A stretch of 8,279 bases of DNA from the NCBI GenBank assembly GCA_017464985.1, contig JAFTXL010000117.1, positions 1-8,279 on the forward strand. The letters are read 5' to 3'. The notes below the pieces were generated by a model, which worked only from the letters and a program-made list of their open reading frames with translations, was not told the origin of the DNA and did no database searches. The translations under genes were made by a program, and so were the position numbers. Below, piece by piece: positions 6,267-8,279 of this stretch (the stretch's first letter is position 1; the number at the start of each line of letters is the position of its first letter). The DNA comes from Clostridia bacterium. Its GTDB lineage: Bacteria > Bacillota_A > Clostridia > UBA1212.

Positions 6267-8162
6267 ATGGACAATCTGAAAAAAGAAAGACTTGATAAAA
6301 AGTACAGCAATTATTCTTCCGCAAATGCGTCTCGAAGAACGGAGATGAATGTAGGAAGAGGCGGCGGAGCTATGGCAAAGGGAGCTATGGGAAAATCCGG
6401 AAAGCCTAAAAACACGATGAAGACACTTGTAAAGCTTTTTAAATATCTGTCATCGGAAAGACTTTTGTTTCTGATTGCTGTATTGTGTGCCGTCATAAAT
6501 ACTATTTCTTCATTGGGAGCATCGTATATGCTGCGCCCGATAATGAATACGTTTTTGTATTATGATCCTGCGGCGGGTGATATTTCATCGCGGCTTTCAG
6601 GTTTGTTTAAAGGTCTGATGCTTATGGCGTCTGTCTGTGCGCTGTCGGTGTTCACTCAATGGCTTCAGCAGCGTATAATGCTTAACGTCTCACAGCGTTC
6701 CTTGAAAAATATGAGAAAAGATTTGTACAATAAGCTGCAGTCTTTGCCTGTCAGATATTTTGACACACATTCCGCAGGTGATATCATGAGCCGTTTTTCA
6801 AATGATGTTGATGCGGTAGGAGAGATGCTTAATACAACATTGATTCAGATTATATCGGGTGTAATTACAATAGTCGGCACCATTGTTCTGATGCTGTATA
6901 CAAATTGGATTTTGGGGCTTATTACTATTATTATGACGCCTATACTGACGATTGCGAGCAAAGCAATTTTAAAGCACGGCAGAAATGCGTATGTCAGACA
7001 GCAGAAAACTCTGGGTATGCTGAACGGATTTTCCGAGGAGACGATTTCAGGTCAGAAAGTTGTAAAGGTGTTCAATCATGAAGATACGGCGATAGACGAG
7101 TTTGAATATTTAAATGACAATCTTTGCGAAGCTCAGATTAAGGCTCAATTCTGCTCGGGAATTATGGGCCCTGTAACACACCAGCTCTGTAATGTTTCAT
7201 ATGCGATTACAGCTTGCGTAGGGGCCGTACTTGTTGTTACAAAGGGGTTTGATATTGGCGGTCTTGCGATTTCCGTAAACTATACAAGAACTTTCAACCG
7301 TCCGATTAACGAGATTTCCATGCAGATGAATACTGTGTTTTCAGCGCTTGCAGGTGCGGAGCGTGTCTTTGAAGTTTTGGCAGAAGAACCGGAGCAGCCT
7401 GACGAAAATGTTCAAAAGATTGATTCAGTCAAAGGCCATGTAGTGCTTGATAATGTAAGCTTTGGCTATACACCTGATGTTACGGTGCTGCATAATATTT
7501 CACTTTACGCAAAGCCGGGTCAGAAAATTGCGTTTGTCGGTTCGACAGGCGCGGGAAAGACAACTGTAACAAATTTGCTGTCGCGTTTTTATGATATTGC
7601 CGAGGGTTCCATTACGGTAGACGGTGTTCCGATTGAGCAGATTGACCGGGGTTTTCTGCGCTCAAATATTGCAATGGTTTTGCAGGATACGCATTTGTTT
7701 ACCGGTACAGTTATGGAGAATATACGCTACGGAAGACTTGATGCGTCTGACGAAGAAGTTACCGAAGCTGCCAAAGTTGCTTCGGCTCATTCATTTATAA
7801 TGAATCTTGAAAACGGATATCAGACTGTTCTTGAAAATGACGGAGCAAACCTCTCGCAGGGTCAACGTCAGCTTCTTAATATTGCGCGTGCCGCAATCAG
7901 CCGTGCTCCAATACTTATACTTGATGAGGCGACCAGTTCTGTAGATACGAGAACTGAACGCCACATAGAAGAGGGTATGGATGCTCTCATGGAAGACCGC
8001 ACTACGTTTGTTATTGCACACAGGCTTTCTACTGTCCGCAAATCAAATGCTATAATGGTGATTGAGCAGGGCAGAATAGTTGAACGCGGTACTCACGAAG
8101 AACTGCTTGCAATGAACGGAAGATATGCTGATCTTTATCATGAAATTGCTGAACTTGAATAA
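6267..8162 (+). CDS. ABC exporter half-transporter with catalytic ATP site (heterodimer subunit 2)
   Basis: A 631-residue partner of the preceding subunit, beginning 5 nt after its stop. Residues 1-50 are a hydrophilic basic extension rich in Gly, Lys, Arg and Ala (GRGGGAMAKGAMGKSGKPK at 30-48). Similar leaders occur in this subunit of related exporters. Membrane helices are near 66-88, 112-134, 190-211, 213-233, 296-325 and 331-360. The ATPase domain has Walker A GSTGAGKTT (425-433, Lys431), Q-loop Gln473, Walker B LDE with catalytic Glu554, and switch His585 in IAHR. Its signature is LSQGQ (529-533) in place of LSGGQ. So it supplies the hydrolytic Walker motifs, while its altered signature faces the partner's degenerate site, exactly complementary to subunit 1. 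The best functional label is heterodimeric multidrug-type exporter. Nothing in the sequence identifies the cargo. Confidence 0.93.
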   Translation: MDNLKKERLDKKYSNYSSANASRRTEMNVGRGGGAMAKGAMGKSGKPKNTMKTLVKLFKYLSSERLLFLIAVLCAVINTISSLGASYMLRPIMNTFLYYDPAAGDISSRLSGLFKGLMLMASVCALSVFTQWLQQRIMLNVSQRSLKNMRKDLYNKLQSLPVRYFDTHSAGDIMSRFSNDVDAVGEMLNTTLIQIISGVITIVGTIVLMLYTNWILGLITIIMTPILTIASKAILKHGRNAYVRQQKTLGMLNGFSEETISGQKVVKVFNHEDTAIDEFEYLNDNLCEAQIKAQFCSGIMGPVTHQLCNVSYAITACVGAVLVVTKGFDIGGLAISVNYTRTFNRPINEISMQMNTVFSALAGAERVFEVLAEEPEQPDENVQKIDSVKGHVVLDNVSFGYTPDVTVLHNISLYAKPGQKIAFVGSTGAGKTTVTNLLSRFYDIAEGSITVDGVPIEQIDRGFLRSNIAMVLQDTHLFTGTVMENIRYGRLDASDEEVTEAAKVASAHSFIMNLENGYQTVLENDGANLSQGQRQLLNIARAAISRAPILILDEATSSVDTRTERHIEEGMDALMEDRTTFVIAHRLSTVRKSNAIMVIEQGRIVERGTHEELLAMNGRYADLYHEIAELE

Positions 8163-8279
8163 ATTTATGCTGCTATGCTAACAATAGGTGTGACTATGCG
8201 TAAGAAAAAATATAAATAAATAGAAATGATATGTAGCAAATGGTACACTTGCTGTAAAAGAGGTCGGCTGCCAACTAAT
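8163..8279. other. Intergenic tail with a possible terminator left arm cut by the window end
   Basis: No supported gene lies after the second ABC stop. The stretch is AT-rich. An interrupted dyad, AGCAA at 8235-8239 with TTGCT at 8249-8253 and two further matching pairs inside, is weak. The final bases, an A run followed by AGGTCGGCTGCC (8261-8272) and AACTAAT, look like the left arm and loop of a GC-rich hairpin whose right arm would lie beyond the window. No such hairpin can be confirmed here. Confidence 0.3.

Noticed and set aside
8175..8219. 14-codon frame ending in a Lys/Arg-rich peptide after the second ABC gene
   Set aside because: No ribosome binding site and an AT-rich context; expected by chance.

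Overview
The window reads as ordinary chromosomal DNA from a low-to-mid GC Gram-positive anaerobe, most likely a gut-type Clostridia member (Oscillospirales or Lachnospirales). I base this on the AT-rich coding style, strong AGGAGGT-type ribosome binding sites, A/T-flanked hairpin terminators, and a regulator followed by a paired ABC exporter, a common Firmicutes arrangement. This placement is an inference from style; no marker gene here fixes the taxon. All genes are on the + strand.

Left part (1-1325): the 3' nine-tenths of glmM (phosphoglucosamine mutase, cell-wall precursor supply), cut by the window edge and closed by a long GC-rich hairpin. Middle (1374-3840): one large gene for a cytoplasmic protein of the alpha-L-rhamnosidase (GH78-like) type, closed by a two-tier hairpin that begins two bases after the stop codon.

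Right part (3841-8162): a self-contained regulated exporter operon. A promoter with a perfect TTGACA is overlaid by a 39-bp palindrome that resolves into two 13-bp TetR-type operators about two helical turns apart. It is followed by a TetR/AcrR repressor and two ABC exporter half-transporters. The three genes are tightly packed (4-nt overlap, then a 5-nt gap), so they are probably co-transcribed and the transporter subunits made together. The two ABC halves are complementary: the first has lost the catalytic Walker B glutamate and the switch histidine, while the second keeps both but has an altered signature (LSQGQ). This is the pattern of a heterodimeric exporter with one active and one degenerate ATP site. 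The simplest reading is that the repressor holds the operon off until it binds a toxic or signalling compound, after which the exporter removes it.

The last 117 bases hold no supported gene. They contain a weak interrupted dyad and what looks like the left arm of a terminator cut by the window end. I found no RNA genes, CRISPR arrays, insertion sequences or prophage signs. I see no clearly new biological system. The best items for a second look are the double operator, the divergent stand-alone rhamnosidase-like enzyme, and the unidentified substrate of the exporter.
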